Below, piece by piece: positions 35,582 to 45,094 of a DNA stretch of 64,000 nucleotides. Location of the stretch: assembly GCF_015461805.1 (NCBI RefSeq), contig NZ_JACVZE010000005.1, positions 372,001-436,000 on the forward strand. Reading direction: 5' to 3'. How positions within the stretch are numbered: position 1 is the stretch's first letter; each line of letters begins with the position of its first letter. Source of the DNA: Pseudomonas pisciculturae (GTDB taxonomy: Bacteria > Pseudomonadota > Gammaproteobacteria > Pseudomonadales > Pseudomonadaceae). A program made the translations under genes and the position numbers. A model generated the notes under the pieces. That model was not told where the DNA came from. It saw only the letters and a program-made list of their open reading frames with translations, and made no database searches.

Positions 35582-36592
35582 ATGAAAGCCTGGCTCCTCA
35601 AAGACTTCGGCCTCGACAACCTGACCCTTGGCGAAACGCCGACCCCCGAACCGAAAGCAGGCGAACTGCTGGTGAAGGTTGGCGCGGTGTCGCTGAACTT
35701 CCGTGACAAAGCCATCGTGGACGGCATCTATGAGCCCCATAAGGTGCCGAAGTCGCTCATCCCGGTCAGTGATGCCGCGGGCACAGTCGTGGCGGTGGGC
35801 GCAGGCGTGAGCCGCTTCGCGATTGGCGACCGCGTTAACTCGCACCTCTATTCGCGCTGGATCGAGGGGCCGCCCGGCCCGAATGAACCCGACTATTGCT
35901 TCGGCTCTCCCCTGCCCGGCGGCCTTGCCGAATACATGATTATTCATGAAGACAGTGCCGTGAAGGCCCCCCACAACCTGTCCGATGAAGAAGCCTCGAC
36001 CCTGCCGATCGCTGCACTGACGGCTTGGTATTCACTGGTGGATTACGGCCAGATCAAAGCCGGTGACACCGTGTTGGTGCAAGGCACAGGCGGCGTCTCG
36101 ATATTCGCCGTGCAATTGGCAACCGCACTGGGTGCCAAAGTAATCGTGACGTCGAGCAGCGATAAAAACCTCGAGGCCGCCATCGAACTCGGCGCCGTGG
36201 CAGGCGTGAATTACCGCACCCACCCCGACTGGGAGACCAAGGTGCTTGAACTGACCGAGGGCAAAGGCGTTGACCTGCTGTTGGATGTGGCCGGTGGCAA
36301 GGGCGTCAACCAGTCCATTGCGGCGACCAAAGCGGCGGGCAAAATCGCACAGATCGGCTTTTTGACCGGCCAGACCACCGAGCTTGCGTTGATGCCATTG
36401 ATCTTCCGCCAGACCACCCTGCGTGGCATCGCTGTAGCGCCCCGCTCATCCTTTGATCGAATGAACGCATTCCTCGGCGAACATGCGATTCACCCAGTCA
36501 TTGAGAAAGTCTATGCGTTCGAGGACGCACGACTCGCCTACGAACACCTGGCGAAAGGGGCGTTTGGCAAGGTTGTGATCAAAGTTTCCTGA
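35582..36592 (+). CDS. NAD(P)-dependent alcohol dehydrogenase, MDR family
   Basis: This 336-residue medium-chain dehydrogenase/reductase has an N-terminal GroES-like domain (LGETPTPEPKAGELLVKVGAV; VSDAAGTVVAVGAGVSRFAIGD, quoted in part). A Rossmann domain follows, with the VQGTGGVSIFAVQLATALGA dinucleotide loop. No Cys-rich structural-zinc loop is seen, so the quinone-oxidoreductase-like or single-zinc branch is likely. It is divergent from a LysR gene that probably controls it. The substrate is unknown. Confidence 0.9.
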   Translation: MKAWLLKDFGLDNLTLGETPTPEPKAGELLVKVGAVSLNFRDKAIVDGIYEPHKVPKSLIPVSDAAGTVVAVGAGVSRFAIGDRVNSHLYSRWIEGPPGPNEPDYCFGSPLPGGLAEYMIIHEDSAVKAPHNLSDEEASTLPIAALTAWYSLVDYGQIKAGDTVLVQGTGGVSIFAVQLATALGAKVIVTSSSDKNLEAAIELGAVAGVNYRTHPDWETKVLELTEGKGVDLLLDVAGGKGVNQSIAATKAAGKIAQIGFLTGQTTELALMPLIFRQTTLRGIAVAPRSSFDRMNAFLGEHAIHPVIEKVYAFEDARLAYEHLAKGAFGKVVIKVS

Positions 36593-36743
36593 CGCCACAG
36601 GCGCACATGACACCTTAAAGAAGCAGCCTCCTCTACCGAGCCCTCGGCAACCGCTTTACCAGCGCCCGGAACCCTGTGCACAGCGCGCGTGTCACTATGG
36701 TCTCTGACCTTCTTCGCGCCTGACGCGGCTACCTGAGCGAAAC

Positions 36744-39296
36744 ATGGAAAAAGCATTGAGTGAACTCAATCGTGATCAGCTCGAAGCAGAGATCGCAAGG
36801 CTGCGCGCTCAGCTGGCAGAAGGAGCTCGCGACCGATTGCCAGACGTCGCCGATGCGCACGTCCAGGGCATTTCGATTGCGCAAACCCAAGAACGTTATC
36901 GACTGGCGGTCAAGGCCACCAGCGATACGATCTGGGACTGGGACATGCAAACCGACCAGATCCTTTGGAACGAGGCACTGCAAAGCACTTTCGGCTATTG
37001 CCTGGCAACGTTGGACACATCGGGTGAATGGTGGATCAGCCAGATCCACCCCGAGGAGCGTGAGCGCGTACGCACTTCTATCTTTGCCGTGATCAACGGC
37101 AGCGGCACGGCCTGGACCGAGGAGTATCGATTTCGCCGCCTGGATGGCAGCTACGTCGATGTACTCGACCGCGGGCATGTGATCCGCAATGCCGAGGGCA
37201 AGGCCCTGCGCATGATCGGTGCGATGCTCGACCTGTCGCGCATGCGCATTGCCGAATCCGCATTGCGTCAGAGCGAGGAACGTTTTCGCACGATTCTGGA
37301 GACGGTGGAATCCGCCTTCGCCATCGTCAAAGTCAAGTTCGACGCCGATGATCAACCGATCGACTACTGCTTCGTGGAAGCCAACCCCGCGTTCGAGCGT
37401 CAGGCCGGGGTGAACCTGCGCGGTAAATGGGTCACCGAGTTCGCCCCAAACCTGGAGCGCTTCTGGTTCGAAACCTACGGGCATGTGGCCAAGACCGGCG
37501 AGCCCGCCACCTTTGAAAACTACGCCGAAGCCTTCAAGCGCTGGTTCGACGTGCGTGCGGTGCGCGTGGGTGCGCCGGCCGACCGGCAGATCGCGATCAT
37601 TTTCAGCGATGTCACCGAACGCAGGAATGCCCAGGAGCGCCTGTGCATCAGCGAAGCCGTTGCACGGCAAAACGTCCAGCGTGTGCAGCTTGCGCTGGCG
37701 GCTGGCGCAATCATCGGCACCTGGCACTGGGACGTGCCCAACGACCGTTTCACCATTGATGAGGCCTTCGCCTGCGCATTCGGCCTGGACCCTGCGCTGG
37801 GCCACGAAGGCCTGAGCATGGCCCAAGTGGTAGCGTCAGTGCACCCGGAGGACCGCGAGGGGCTGTCGACCGCCATCACCGCCGCGCTGCTCAGGGGCGG
37901 CGCCTACGCTCACCAGTACCGGGTACGCCGGGCCGACGGCAAGTATTACTGGATCGAAGCCAACGGCCGCGTCGACCTCGGCGAAGACGGCTCGGCCGTG
38001 AGCCTGCCGGGTGTGGTCATCGATGTTGAGGGCCGGCGCTCGGTTGAAGCCGAGCGCGACCGTGCCACGACGGCACTGCGAGTGTTGAATGAAACCCTCG
38101 AACAGCGGGTCGCCGAACGCACTGCCGAATTGATACAGGCCGAGGAAAAACTGCGTCAGTCGCAAAAAATGGAAGCCGTCGGCCAACTGACGGGGGGCCT
38201 GGCCCATGATTTCAATAACCTGCTGGCCGGCATCTCGGGCTCCCTGGAGTTGATCGCGATGCGGATCGCCCAGAATCGATGGCCGGAGGTCGACAAATAT
38301 ATTATCACTGCCCAGGGCGCGACTAAACGGGCGGCGGCATTGACCCACCGGCTGCTCGCGTTCTCCCGCAGGCAGACCCTCGACCCCAGGGCCACGGATG
38401 TGAATCGGCTGGTGGAAGGCATGGGCGAACTCATCCAGCGTACGGTGGGCCCAAGCATTGCCGTCGAGCCCCTGTGTGCGGTGAACAGCTGGCCGACCCT
38501 GGTGGATGCCAGCCAGCTGGAGAATGCCCTGCTGAACCTGTGCATCAATGCCCGTGACGCCATGCCCCACGGTGGACGCATCAGCATCGAGACCGCCAAT
38601 GTCATTGTCGACGCAGAAATGGCCGTCGCCCATGAGATCGCTGCCGGGCAATACCTGTGCCTGAGCGTCACCGACACAGGCATGGGGATGACACCCGACG
38701 TACTGGCCAAAGCCTTCGACCCGTTCTTCACCACCAAGCCCATTGGCCAGGGCACCGGCCTGGGTCTGTCGATGATCTACGGCTTCGCCAAACAGTCTGG
38801 CGGCCACGCCCGCATAAGCTCGCAGGTTGGCCAAGGTACATCGATCAATATTTACCTGCCGCGATTTGACGGCAGGCCGTCTGAAGACAATCGTGAGATC
38901 AATCATGCCTCGGCCACTCCCGCCAAGTCCGGAGAAACCATTCTGATCGTGGATGATGAACCAAGCGTACGCATGCTGCTGATGGATGTGCTGGGCGGGC
39001 TCGACTACAGCTTGATAGAGGCCGGCGATAGTGTTGCTGGCCTGAAGGTACTGCAGTCCGACGTGCATATTGACCTGCTGATCACTGACGTCGGCTTGCC
39101 CGGCGGCATGAATGGCCGCCAGATGGCCGACGCCGGTCGGGAGGTGAGACCCAACCTGAAAACCCTGTTTATCACCGGCTACGCCGAGAACGCCGCCATC
39201 GGCGAGGTGAGCCTTGGGCCGGGCATGGAAGTGCTGACCAAACCTTTTGCAATTGAAGCGCTGGTGGCGCAGGTAGACACGCTGATCAAGCGTTGA
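36744..39296 (+). CDS. PAS hybrid sensor histidine kinase
   Basis: This soluble 850-residue hybrid kinase has no membrane helix. An N-terminal coiled coil (residues 1-35) precedes three PAS domains at about 45-165, 175-295 and 310-435, each ending in a PAC-type strand (RFRRLDGSYVDVLDRG; RRADGKYYWIEANG). A second coiled coil follows, then HisKA with H488 in LTGGLAHDFNNLL, a HATPase (NAR-DAM N box; GTGLGLSMIYGFAKQSGGH G2 box) and a C-terminal receiver domain (ILIVDDEPSVR, phospho-acceptor in LLITDVGLPGG). No separate response regulator gene is adjacent; a diguanylate cyclase follows 48 bp later. Confidence 0.92.
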   Translation: MEKALSELNRDQLEAEIARLRAQLAEGARDRLPDVADAHVQGISIAQTQERYRLAVKATSDTIWDWDMQTDQILWNEALQSTFGYCLATLDTSGEWWISQIHPEERERVRTSIFAVINGSGTAWTEEYRFRRLDGSYVDVLDRGHVIRNAEGKALRMIGAMLDLSRMRIAESALRQSEERFRTILETVESAFAIVKVKFDADDQPIDYCFVEANPAFERQAGVNLRGKWVTEFAPNLERFWFETYGHVAKTGEPATFENYAEAFKRWFDVRAVRVGAPADRQIAIIFSDVTERRNAQERLCISEAVARQNVQRVQLALAAGAIIGTWHWDVPNDRFTIDEAFACAFGLDPALGHEGLSMAQVVASVHPEDREGLSTAITAALLRGGAYAHQYRVRRADGKYYWIEANGRVDLGEDGSAVSLPGVVIDVEGRRSVEAERDRATTALRVLNETLEQRVAERTAELIQAEEKLRQSQKMEAVGQLTGGLAHDFNNLLAGISGSLELIAMRIAQNRWPEVDKYIITAQGATKRAAALTHRLLAFSRRQTLDPRATDVNRLVEGMGELIQRTVGPSIAVEPLCAVNSWPTLVDASQLENALLNLCINARDAMPHGGRISIETANVIVDAEMAVAHEIAAGQYLCLSVTDTGMGMTPDVLAKAFDPFFTTKPIGQGTGLGLSMIYGFAKQSGGHARISSQVGQGTSINIYLPRFDGRPSEDNREINHASATPAKSGETILIVDDEPSVRMLLMDVLGGLDYSLIEAGDSVAGLKVLQSDVHIDLLITDVGLPGGMNGRQMADAGREVRPNLKTLFITGYAENAAIGEVSLGPGMEVLTKPFAIEALVAQVDTLIKR

Positions 39297-39344
39297 GGCG
39301 CGTGGTTTTGAGCTATCGTGTCACACCAGTACAAGGACATTTCG

Positions 39345-40916
39345 ATGCTCGGACGCAAACAGCCAAAGACCCAGGCGCACAACATCACTGAAGCGGTCCC
39401 CTTCGCGGCCGTCAGCCCCGGCGCTGCGTTCCGCCTGACCGTCATCTTTATGCTGACGGTGATCCTCGCGTTCCTGGCCGTTGAAGGCTGGCGGACCTGG
39501 CGTGACTATCACGCCGCCTTCGCCTCCGCCCGCGACTCTGTCACCAACCTGGCGCGGGCAACGGCGCAGCACGCCGAAGATGCAATTCGCCAGGTCGATG
39601 TGTTGACGGCAGCGCTGGGTGAGCGAGTGGAAGGCGACGGGCTGCAAACCATCAACGTGCCGCGCATCCACAACCTGTTGGTTCAGCAGGCCAAGCTGAT
39701 GCCGCAATTGCATGGCTTGTTTATTTATGGCCCGGATGGGCACTGGATCGTGACCGACAAAGAAGTGATTCCGGAGCCTGCAAACAATGCCGACCGTGAT
39801 TATTTCCAGTACCACCGCAACCACACCGATCGAAACGTGCGCATCGGCGAGGTGGTCAAAAGCAAGTCCACCGACGACCTCATCATCCCCATTTCGCGCC
39901 GCCTGAATAACCCCGACGGCTCATTTGCGGGGGTGCTGCTCGGGACGATAAAGGTCAGTTATTTCGTGGACTACTACGGCGACTTCAAGATCGATGACAA
40001 AGGTGCATTGGTGCTCGCACTGCGCAGTGGAACGATCCTGGTGCGCCGCCCGTTTATCCCCGCCATCGTCGGTAAAAGCTTGGCAGACAGTGCAATCTTC
40101 AAGCGTTTCCTGCCCCTTTCCAATGAAGGCATCGCTGAGGTCAAAGCGGTGGTGGATGACACCGAGCGCGTGTACGGCTACAGAGCGTTGACCACCTATC
40201 CGCTGGTGGTTGAAGCCGGTCTCTCGCGCGAATCCATCATTGCCCCGTGGCGCTGGGACCTGTTCAAAACCGGGTTCGTGCTGTTCTTCCTGATCAGCGC
40301 CTTCACGGTGTTCGGGCTGATTGTGCTGAACCAATTGCGCCAGCGCATGGTGATGGAAAAAGCCTTGCGCGTGGCCCATCAATCCATGCGCGACATGGCC
40401 TTGACCGACAGCCTTACAGGGCTTGGCAACCGTCGACGCCTGGACAGCGCCTTGGTGGATGAGATTCTGCTGGCCAAGCGGCAACGCTCCCATCTGTCAT
40501 TGATCATGCTGGATGTCGACTATTTCAAACGCTACAACGACACCTACGGGCACGCCGCCGGTGACGACTGCCTCAGCGCCGTGGGCCAGGCGATTGCACG
40601 CGCGGTAAAAAGGCCCGGCGACCTGGCCGTGAGGTATGGCGGCGAAGAGTTTGCCGTGCTGCTGCCCAATACCGACAGCCTGGGCGCTGCGGTAGTCGCC
40701 AAGGATATCCTGGAGGCCATCCGGTCCTTGAAGATCGAGCACAGTGCCCACCCACAGGGCTACGTGACAGCCAGCGCCGGTATTGCCGGCAGCCAACCCT
40801 GTGAGCAGCCTGTGACGCCCAGCCTGTTGATTACCTCGGCGGACAAAATGCTCTACACGGCCAAGCAGAACGGCAGGGATTGTTATTGCGTGGCGTCCAC
40901 GCCCATTCTTCAATGA
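39345..40916 (+). CDS. diguanylate cyclase with periplasmic Cache sensor
   Basis: This 523-residue membrane protein has a helix at about residues 30-50, a periplasmic dCache-type domain (SVTNLARATAQHAEDAIRQVDV ... DRDYFQYHRNHTDRNVRIGE, quoted in part), a second helix near 305-325 and a GGDEF domain. The active site GGEEF is intact, and an RxxD I-site (RPGD) sits nine residues before the GG, so product inhibition should work, unlike in the cyclase at 27743. The ATG at 39345 has AAGGA seven bases upstream; a GTG at 39318 lacks a site. It may form a signalling pair with the kinase before it. Confidence 0.9.
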   Translation: MLGRKQPKTQAHNITEAVPFAAVSPGAAFRLTVIFMLTVILAFLAVEGWRTWRDYHAAFASARDSVTNLARATAQHAEDAIRQVDVLTAALGERVEGDGLQTINVPRIHNLLVQQAKLMPQLHGLFIYGPDGHWIVTDKEVIPEPANNADRDYFQYHRNHTDRNVRIGEVVKSKSTDDLIIPISRRLNNPDGSFAGVLLGTIKVSYFVDYYGDFKIDDKGALVLALRSGTILVRRPFIPAIVGKSLADSAIFKRFLPLSNEGIAEVKAVVDDTERVYGYRALTTYPLVVEAGLSRESIIAPWRWDLFKTGFVLFFLISAFTVFGLIVLNQLRQRMVMEKALRVAHQSMRDMALTDSLTGLGNRRRLDSALVDEILLAKRQRSHLSLIMLDVDYFKRYNDTYGHAAGDDCLSAVGQAIARAVKRPGDLAVRYGGEEFAVLLPNTDSLGAAVVAKDILEAIRSLKIEHSAHPQGYVTASAGIAGSQPCEQPVTPSLLITSADKMLYTAKQNGRDCYCVASTPILQ

Positions 40917-40948
40917 AACATTGCCGACATTGATCGAAGGACACACCG

Positions 40949-41461
40949 ATGGCCCTTTCCAGCTCACGCCTGACTTACCGACAGCCTGAACCCGCAGACC
41001 TCACGCGGCTGTTCGAGATCTACGGGGACCCCAGGACCCAGCAGTTCAACCCCGCCGGCCCGCTTGTGAATATCAATGACGCGCAGCGCGTATTGGATAC
41101 CTGGCTTGCGCACTGGCAGCAGCACGGGTTTGGCTGGTGGGCTATAGCGCAGAGTGAATTGCCGGAAACCGTCATAGGCTTTGGCGGCATCGCTTACTAC
41201 AACTATGGGGACGAGCCCAGGCTAAACCTGGGTTACCGATTCGCCGTGGAGGCTTGGGGCAAAGGATTTGCGACGGAATTAGGTGCGACCGCTATCAGCC
41301 ACGCCTTTGAATCCCTCGGCGTTGAGCGCATTTGGGCACTGGTGCGACCCAGCCACAGTGCCTCGATCAACGTCCTGGAAAAGCTCTCGATGAAGCAGTG
41401 CGGATACCTGGATGACGTACCGGGGCAAGCTCCGAGCCTGGTCTATGCGCTCGGAGGGTAA
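40949..41461 (+). CDS. GNAT N-acetyltransferase, RimJ/RimL-like
   Basis: This 170-residue GNAT-fold enzyme transfers an acetyl group from acetyl-CoA to an amine. RLTYRQPEPADLTRLFEIYGDPRT is the typical RimJ/L start (quoted in part); LGYRFAVEAWGKGFATELGATA is the acetyl-CoA loop in its V/I-x-x-x-x-W-G-x-G-x-A form, and SHSASINVLEKLSMKQCGYL the C-terminal motif. The substrate (a ribosomal protein, an antibiotic, or a small amine) is unknown. It follows the cyclase by 32 bp and converges on the Sel1 lipoprotein gene. Confidence 0.9.
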   Translation: MALSSSRLTYRQPEPADLTRLFEIYGDPRTQQFNPAGPLVNINDAQRVLDTWLAHWQQHGFGWWAIAQSELPETVIGFGGIAYYNYGDEPRLNLGYRFAVEAWGKGFATELGATAISHAFESLGVERIWALVRPSHSASINVLEKLSMKQCGYLDDVPGQAPSLVYALGG

Positions 41462-41467
41462 GCGCAA

Positions 41468-42373
41468 TCAATTGCAGGGTTTTCTGCCGCATATCCAATT
41501 CATACGTTGGGTATCGCGCTGCGAGAATACCAGCGGCGCAATGATCTCCTGCACGCCCGAACTGTCCGTTATGGGTGCGGAATCACCCATCGAAATGTGC
41601 GACGCTGCTTTCATGACCCAACTGTCTACATTGGCATCGCCCGAACGTTGGACCAGTGTCACCTGCGGTGTACCGCTGTCTGACGTGAAGCGATAAAACA
41701 ACTTAACGTTCCTGGTTGCGCCCGAGTCATTGACCGCGTCGAACACTTCCCGAACAGCCATTCGACGGTTTTGCTCCCTGAGGAAACCTGACATCCAGAT
41801 TTGCCGGTAGCGAACCGCCTGCGCCTCACTCAACACTACCCCTTGTTTACGCAAGCGGACTACCGCCTCCCAGGGATTGTCGCGCCAGCGCTCGCTCGAC
41901 TCCAGATAGAGTGCCAAGGCGCCCGGTAGGTCCTGCGGGCCACCTTTGCCCTCCTCCATCAAGCGCCCCAGCGGTATCACCGCGTTCTTGCCCGAGAGGC
42001 GATAAAACTCCCGCGCCTTGGCATAGTCCACCGGCTCGCCTTCACCGCGCTCGGCCATCTGCGCCAGCAGGATATTGGTGGCTGGATCAAGCTTGGCAGA
42101 CTCGACGAACAGTGCACGGGCTTTGGTGAAGTCCTGATCGACGCCGTACCCGCCCTCCTGATACATCTTGCCCAACGTGGCCTTGCACCGAGCGTTGTCA
42201 TAACCGGCGTAGCGCTCGATGTACAGCAGATTGTCGCGTTTGAACGGCTTTTCACCGGCGATCCACATGCAGCGCAACCCAACGAGCGGGGAGTCGACAT
42301 CCGCCGGACGGGTCAGGGTCTGGCAGCCGGTGATCGTGGCACAGAGCAATAGGAGGGATAGGGGTTTGAACAT
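41468..42373 (-). CDS. Sel1-repeat lipoprotein with TonB-like C-terminal region
   Basis: This 301-residue lipoprotein has a signal ending in ATITGC (lipid cysteine C17). Three Sel1-type repeats lie in residues 70-180 (KATLGKMYQEGGYGVDQDFTKA, LLAQMAERGEGEPVDYAKA, PLGRLMEEGKGGPQDLPGA; one quoted in part). The last 95 residues (VKLFYRFTSDSGTPQVTL, DANVDSWVMKAA) look like a TonB C-terminal fold. Such proteins act as envelope scaffolds; the exact role is unknown. AAGGA lies four bases before the ATG. Confidence 0.8.
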   Translation of the reverse strand: MFKPLSLLLLCATITGCQTLTRPADVDSPLVGLRCMWIAGEKPFKRDNLLYIERYAGYDNARCKATLGKMYQEGGYGVDQDFTKARALFVESAKLDPATNILLAQMAERGEGEPVDYAKAREFYRLSGKNAVIPLGRLMEEGKGGPQDLPGALALYLESSERWRDNPWEAVVRLRKQGVVLSEAQAVRYRQIWMSGFLREQNRRMAVREVFDAVNDSGATRNVKLFYRFTSDSGTPQVTLVQRSGDANVDSWVMKAASHISMGDSAPITDSSGVQEIIAPLVFSQRDTQRMNWICGRKPCN

Positions 42374-42542
42374 GGCGTCCTTGCATCCGTTGAACAGAAA
42401 AGGAGGGGATTATGCCATTGATTAAACAGAGGGCTGTTCATTGCAACTCCTTGGAATGTGCTCGGCCACGGCGTTATGCAGAAACTCCAGCACCGCTTAC
42501 CATGACTGCTCGTTAGCTTGGGCGTTGGCCTCAGGCTGGCCG

Positions 42543-44066
42543 TCAACGGCAGCAGTGCTTGTACTTTTTATCAGAGCCGCAGGGACATTGTTCGTTCCGG
42601 CCTACCGGCGAGCCAAGGTAGACCCGTTGGGACGGTTCGATTGCGACTGGGGGTGTCGGGGTACTTATTTGGAAAGCAAAGTTAGGGTATGCGTTAGCCA
42701 TGGCCCCCTGCATCTTCTCCCAGATATATACGGCAAGCCTTTGGCAAGCAGGAAGCAGATCCTCATGTTGTGACGTTGCAATGATTTCATCCTGGCAGTT
42801 AGTAATGTGCGCCAACGCTGATTGCAATGCGTCCAGATCGTCCAGTTGCTTTACCAGGCTGTGAGCCAGTGCATACCGGGCTTTTATTCGAGTTTTTTCG
42901 CTGTTGATGCATTGCTCATAAAGCCCTTGTGCCTCAATTTCGCTTCGGCCCGGAATGAGCTTCTGGCTGATCAGTTTGCCGAGCTCCAGCATCGCTTCTG
43001 GGTACTTTTGTTCCGCCGCTTCGACTAGCCAGGCAATAGCTTTCAAGCGGTCACTGGCGAAGGCGTGACCTTGTTGATGCAGCGTGTACAAGTGAAATTG
43101 CGCCTGCGGAAATCCAGCCTCGGCAGACTGTAGAGAGCATTCGAATGACGCGTTGAAATCTCTCGGGCCGCCGAGCCCCCGCTCATGCATCGCGCCCAAT
43201 TGAGCAAGTGCTCCTGGGTGAGACTGGGCGGCAGCCTGCTGATACAGCTCTCTTGCACACTCGAGATCTTGCTCGTATCGAGCCGACCCCCAAAAGTAGC
43301 AGTCGCCAATAAAAGCCAACGCATTGGCATAGCCTCCAGCACTTGCCCGCCAAACCCAATGCTCACCTTTTTGGCGCTGTTCTTTAAACGCATCGCCCTG
43401 GAGATGCGCATGGTAGATCCCGTACTCGTACATTGCCTCGACATGCGAACTGTCGGCAGCGAGCTGAAACCACATAGTGGCTTGATCAATAGATTTACGG
43501 GATTCAAAACCGTAGCCGTCATCAGTTCTGAACACAACCTCCGCGGCTTTTAGAGCATCAGCTTTTTCTTTGAAATGGACTCCGAGCGTGTAGCGCGCCT
43601 CAGCGTCTTCCTCGAAAACAGCGCTGTAGCACAACGCTTGAAGGTTGTGCTGTGTGAGCGGCGTGACCGTGTATTCAGGAGGCTCACCGAGCACTGAACT
43701 TCGGAAATGTAGATGCTCAAGCAATTCGAGGGCAGCGGGCAGCGCCTCGTTAAGCATTTCAGTGGCGTCGTGGGAGGTATAGCTAAACGCCTTGGGGTGA
43801 GCCGCAACATTCCCGTTTTTTTGCAGGGTGCGTAACGGGCTCAGCACCCTGTGGTCTACCAAACATCTATCTCGCAGGTACGCGATCTTGCGATCCAGAT
43901 TCAGAGCCCGATCCCTATTCGGAACCAGCGTTTCGCAGAACGCCTCGGCGAAGCTTCGCAAAAAAGTAACGGCATAACCCGGCGTCGAAGCACCCAGGTT
44001 CTTTGCCTGTTCATACAAGTTGCCCAACTGAGGGCTGACGCTATGCGCAAACTCAATATCGTTCAT
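42543..44066 (-). CDS. DUF4145-like/Sel1-repeat protein with C-terminal SEC-C zinc motif
   Basis: This 507-residue soluble protein has three parts. Residues 1-120 (VSPQLGNLYEQAKNLGASTPG, YAVTFLRSFAEAFCETLV, LQKNGNVAAHPKAF) resemble DUF4145, a domain also found attached to restriction enzymes. Residues 155-440 are Sel1-like helical repeats (YEYGIYHAHLQGDAFKEQ, LAQLGAMHERGLGGPRDFNA). The final residues NEQCPCGSDKKYKHCCR are a complete SEC-C zinc motif, as in SecA. No function is known for this combination; a chaperone-like or defence role is possible. G+C is visibly lower than in the neighbours. AAGG lies before the ATG. Confidence 0.8.
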   Translation of the reverse strand: MNDIEFAHSVSPQLGNLYEQAKNLGASTPGYAVTFLRSFAEAFCETLVPNRDRALNLDRKIAYLRDRCLVDHRVLSPLRTLQKNGNVAAHPKAFSYTSHDATEMLNEALPAALELLEHLHFRSSVLGEPPEYTVTPLTQHNLQALCYSAVFEEDAEARYTLGVHFKEKADALKAAEVVFRTDDGYGFESRKSIDQATMWFQLAADSSHVEAMYEYGIYHAHLQGDAFKEQRQKGEHWVWRASAGGYANALAFIGDCYFWGSARYEQDLECARELYQQAAAQSHPGALAQLGAMHERGLGGPRDFNASFECSLQSAEAGFPQAQFHLYTLHQQGHAFASDRLKAIAWLVEAAEQKYPEAMLELGKLISQKLIPGRSEIEAQGLYEQCINSEKTRIKARYALAHSLVKQLDDLDALQSALAHITNCQDEIIATSQHEDLLPACQRLAVYIWEKMQGAMANAYPNFAFQISTPTPPVAIEPSQRVYLGSPVGRNEQCPCGSDKKYKHCCR

Positions 44067-44336
44067 CGTATGGCCTTAAATGCAGGCTGAATTTACCGGC
44101 AATATTGCTTATCCAGATCGGGGGCACAAGAAAGCGCATTTGAAGATACCCCGTGCCGCTTCGATGGTCACACAATGTGTAGTGGCCGACTCAATCAACC
44201 CGCCTTTTTGCTTAAAGCCACCCCACACTTCTGGTACTGATGAGCAAACTTCATAAACCCTTGCCGATTTACCCGTCTAGTCCCCACTCGTAAGCTCGCT
44301 TACTGTTCTCCCAACGCCACCTGTCGGGAGATACGC

Positions 44337-44477
44337 ATGCACAAGCGCACACTCGGAAACAGCTCACTCGAAGTCTCAGCCTTGGGCTTTGGCTGCATGG
44401 GCTTGAGCCATGGCTACGACCCGACGACTGATACCCCGCAAGCCATTGCGCTGATCCGTTCGGCGGTTGATCGATGA
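44337..44477 (+). pseudogene. truncated aldo/keto reductase (N-terminal fragment)
   Basis: The open frame of 46 residues begins MHKRTLGNSSLEVSALGFGC and continues MGLSHGYDPTTDTPQAIALI, the first strand and helix of a YajO/AKR13-type aldo/keto reductase that should have about 330 residues. It breaks off at its TGA, which overlaps the ATG of the flavodoxin gene (ATGA). The rest of the gene is absent, so a deletion has joined the 5' end of this gene to the next one. The promoter upstream (44067-44336, 270 bp, no other feature seen) now drives the downstream operon. Confidence 0.75.
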
Positions 44478-45064
44478 GTAACGATCACGATCCACTTCGG
44501 CGCACGGTCATCGCCGCGCTTGCGAGTGCCCCGCTGCTGTCACTCGCCGACACGCAAACCGACAGCGAAACGCCGCGTTCGGGGTCGCGGATTCTGGTGG
44601 CGTATTTTTCGCGCTCCGGCAATACCCGCGTGGTTGCCGGGCTTATCCAGCGCGGGCTCGGTGCCGATCTCTTTGAGATCCGCCCGGCCAACGCCTATCC
44701 AGAGGATTATCTGCAAACCGTGGAGCAGGCACGCCACGAGCGCGACAGTGGCTTCGAACCCGAGCTGCAAAGCAGCGTTCGTGCACTGGCCGACTACGAC
44801 ACGCTTTATCTGGGCTTCCCGATCTGGGGCGAAACCACCCCGCCGATTGTGCGTGCATTTCTGAGCACCCACGACCTGTCCGGGAAAACCCTTATTCCCT
44901 TCAACACCCACGGTGGATATGGACTGGGCAATAGCCGCCGTGTCCTCGAAACGCATGCGCCGAAGTCCAAACTGATGGACGGTTTTGTGATGGAGGGCGA
45001 GCAAGAGCGCAAGACCATGGAGCGCGTGAATGAATGGTTGAGCGATAGCCACCTCACGCGTTAG
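44474..45064 (+). CDS. flavodoxin with Tat-like export signal
   Basis: This 196-residue flavodoxin-fold protein has an N-terminal PLRRTVIAALASAPLLSLAD, a twin-arginine followed by a weakly hydrophobic stretch and a small-residue cleavage site. The FMN phosphate loop is AYFSRSGNTR, and the ring-binding loops are GFPIWGETTPPIV and THGGYGLGNSRR. Export through Tat would carry folded, FMN-loaded protein. All the following genes also have signal sequences, so these may form an envelope redox/modification set. It starts within the stop of the aldo/keto reductase fragment. Confidence 0.85.
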   Translation: MSNDHDPLRRTVIAALASAPLLSLADTQTDSETPRSGSRILVAYFSRSGNTRVVAGLIQRGLGADLFEIRPANAYPEDYLQTVEQARHERDSGFEPELQSSVRALADYDTLYLGFPIWGETTPPIVRAFLSTHDLSGKTLIPFNTHGGYGLGNSRRVLETHAPKSKLMDGFVMEGEQERKTMERVNEWLSDSHLTR

Positions 45065-45094
45065 CAGCTTCACTGTCTGACCGGAGTACATTCA

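Noticed and set aside
42374..42542. Short open frames between the two Sel1 genes
   Set aside because: They have no ribosome site, no recognisable motif and overlap the ends of the flanking genes.
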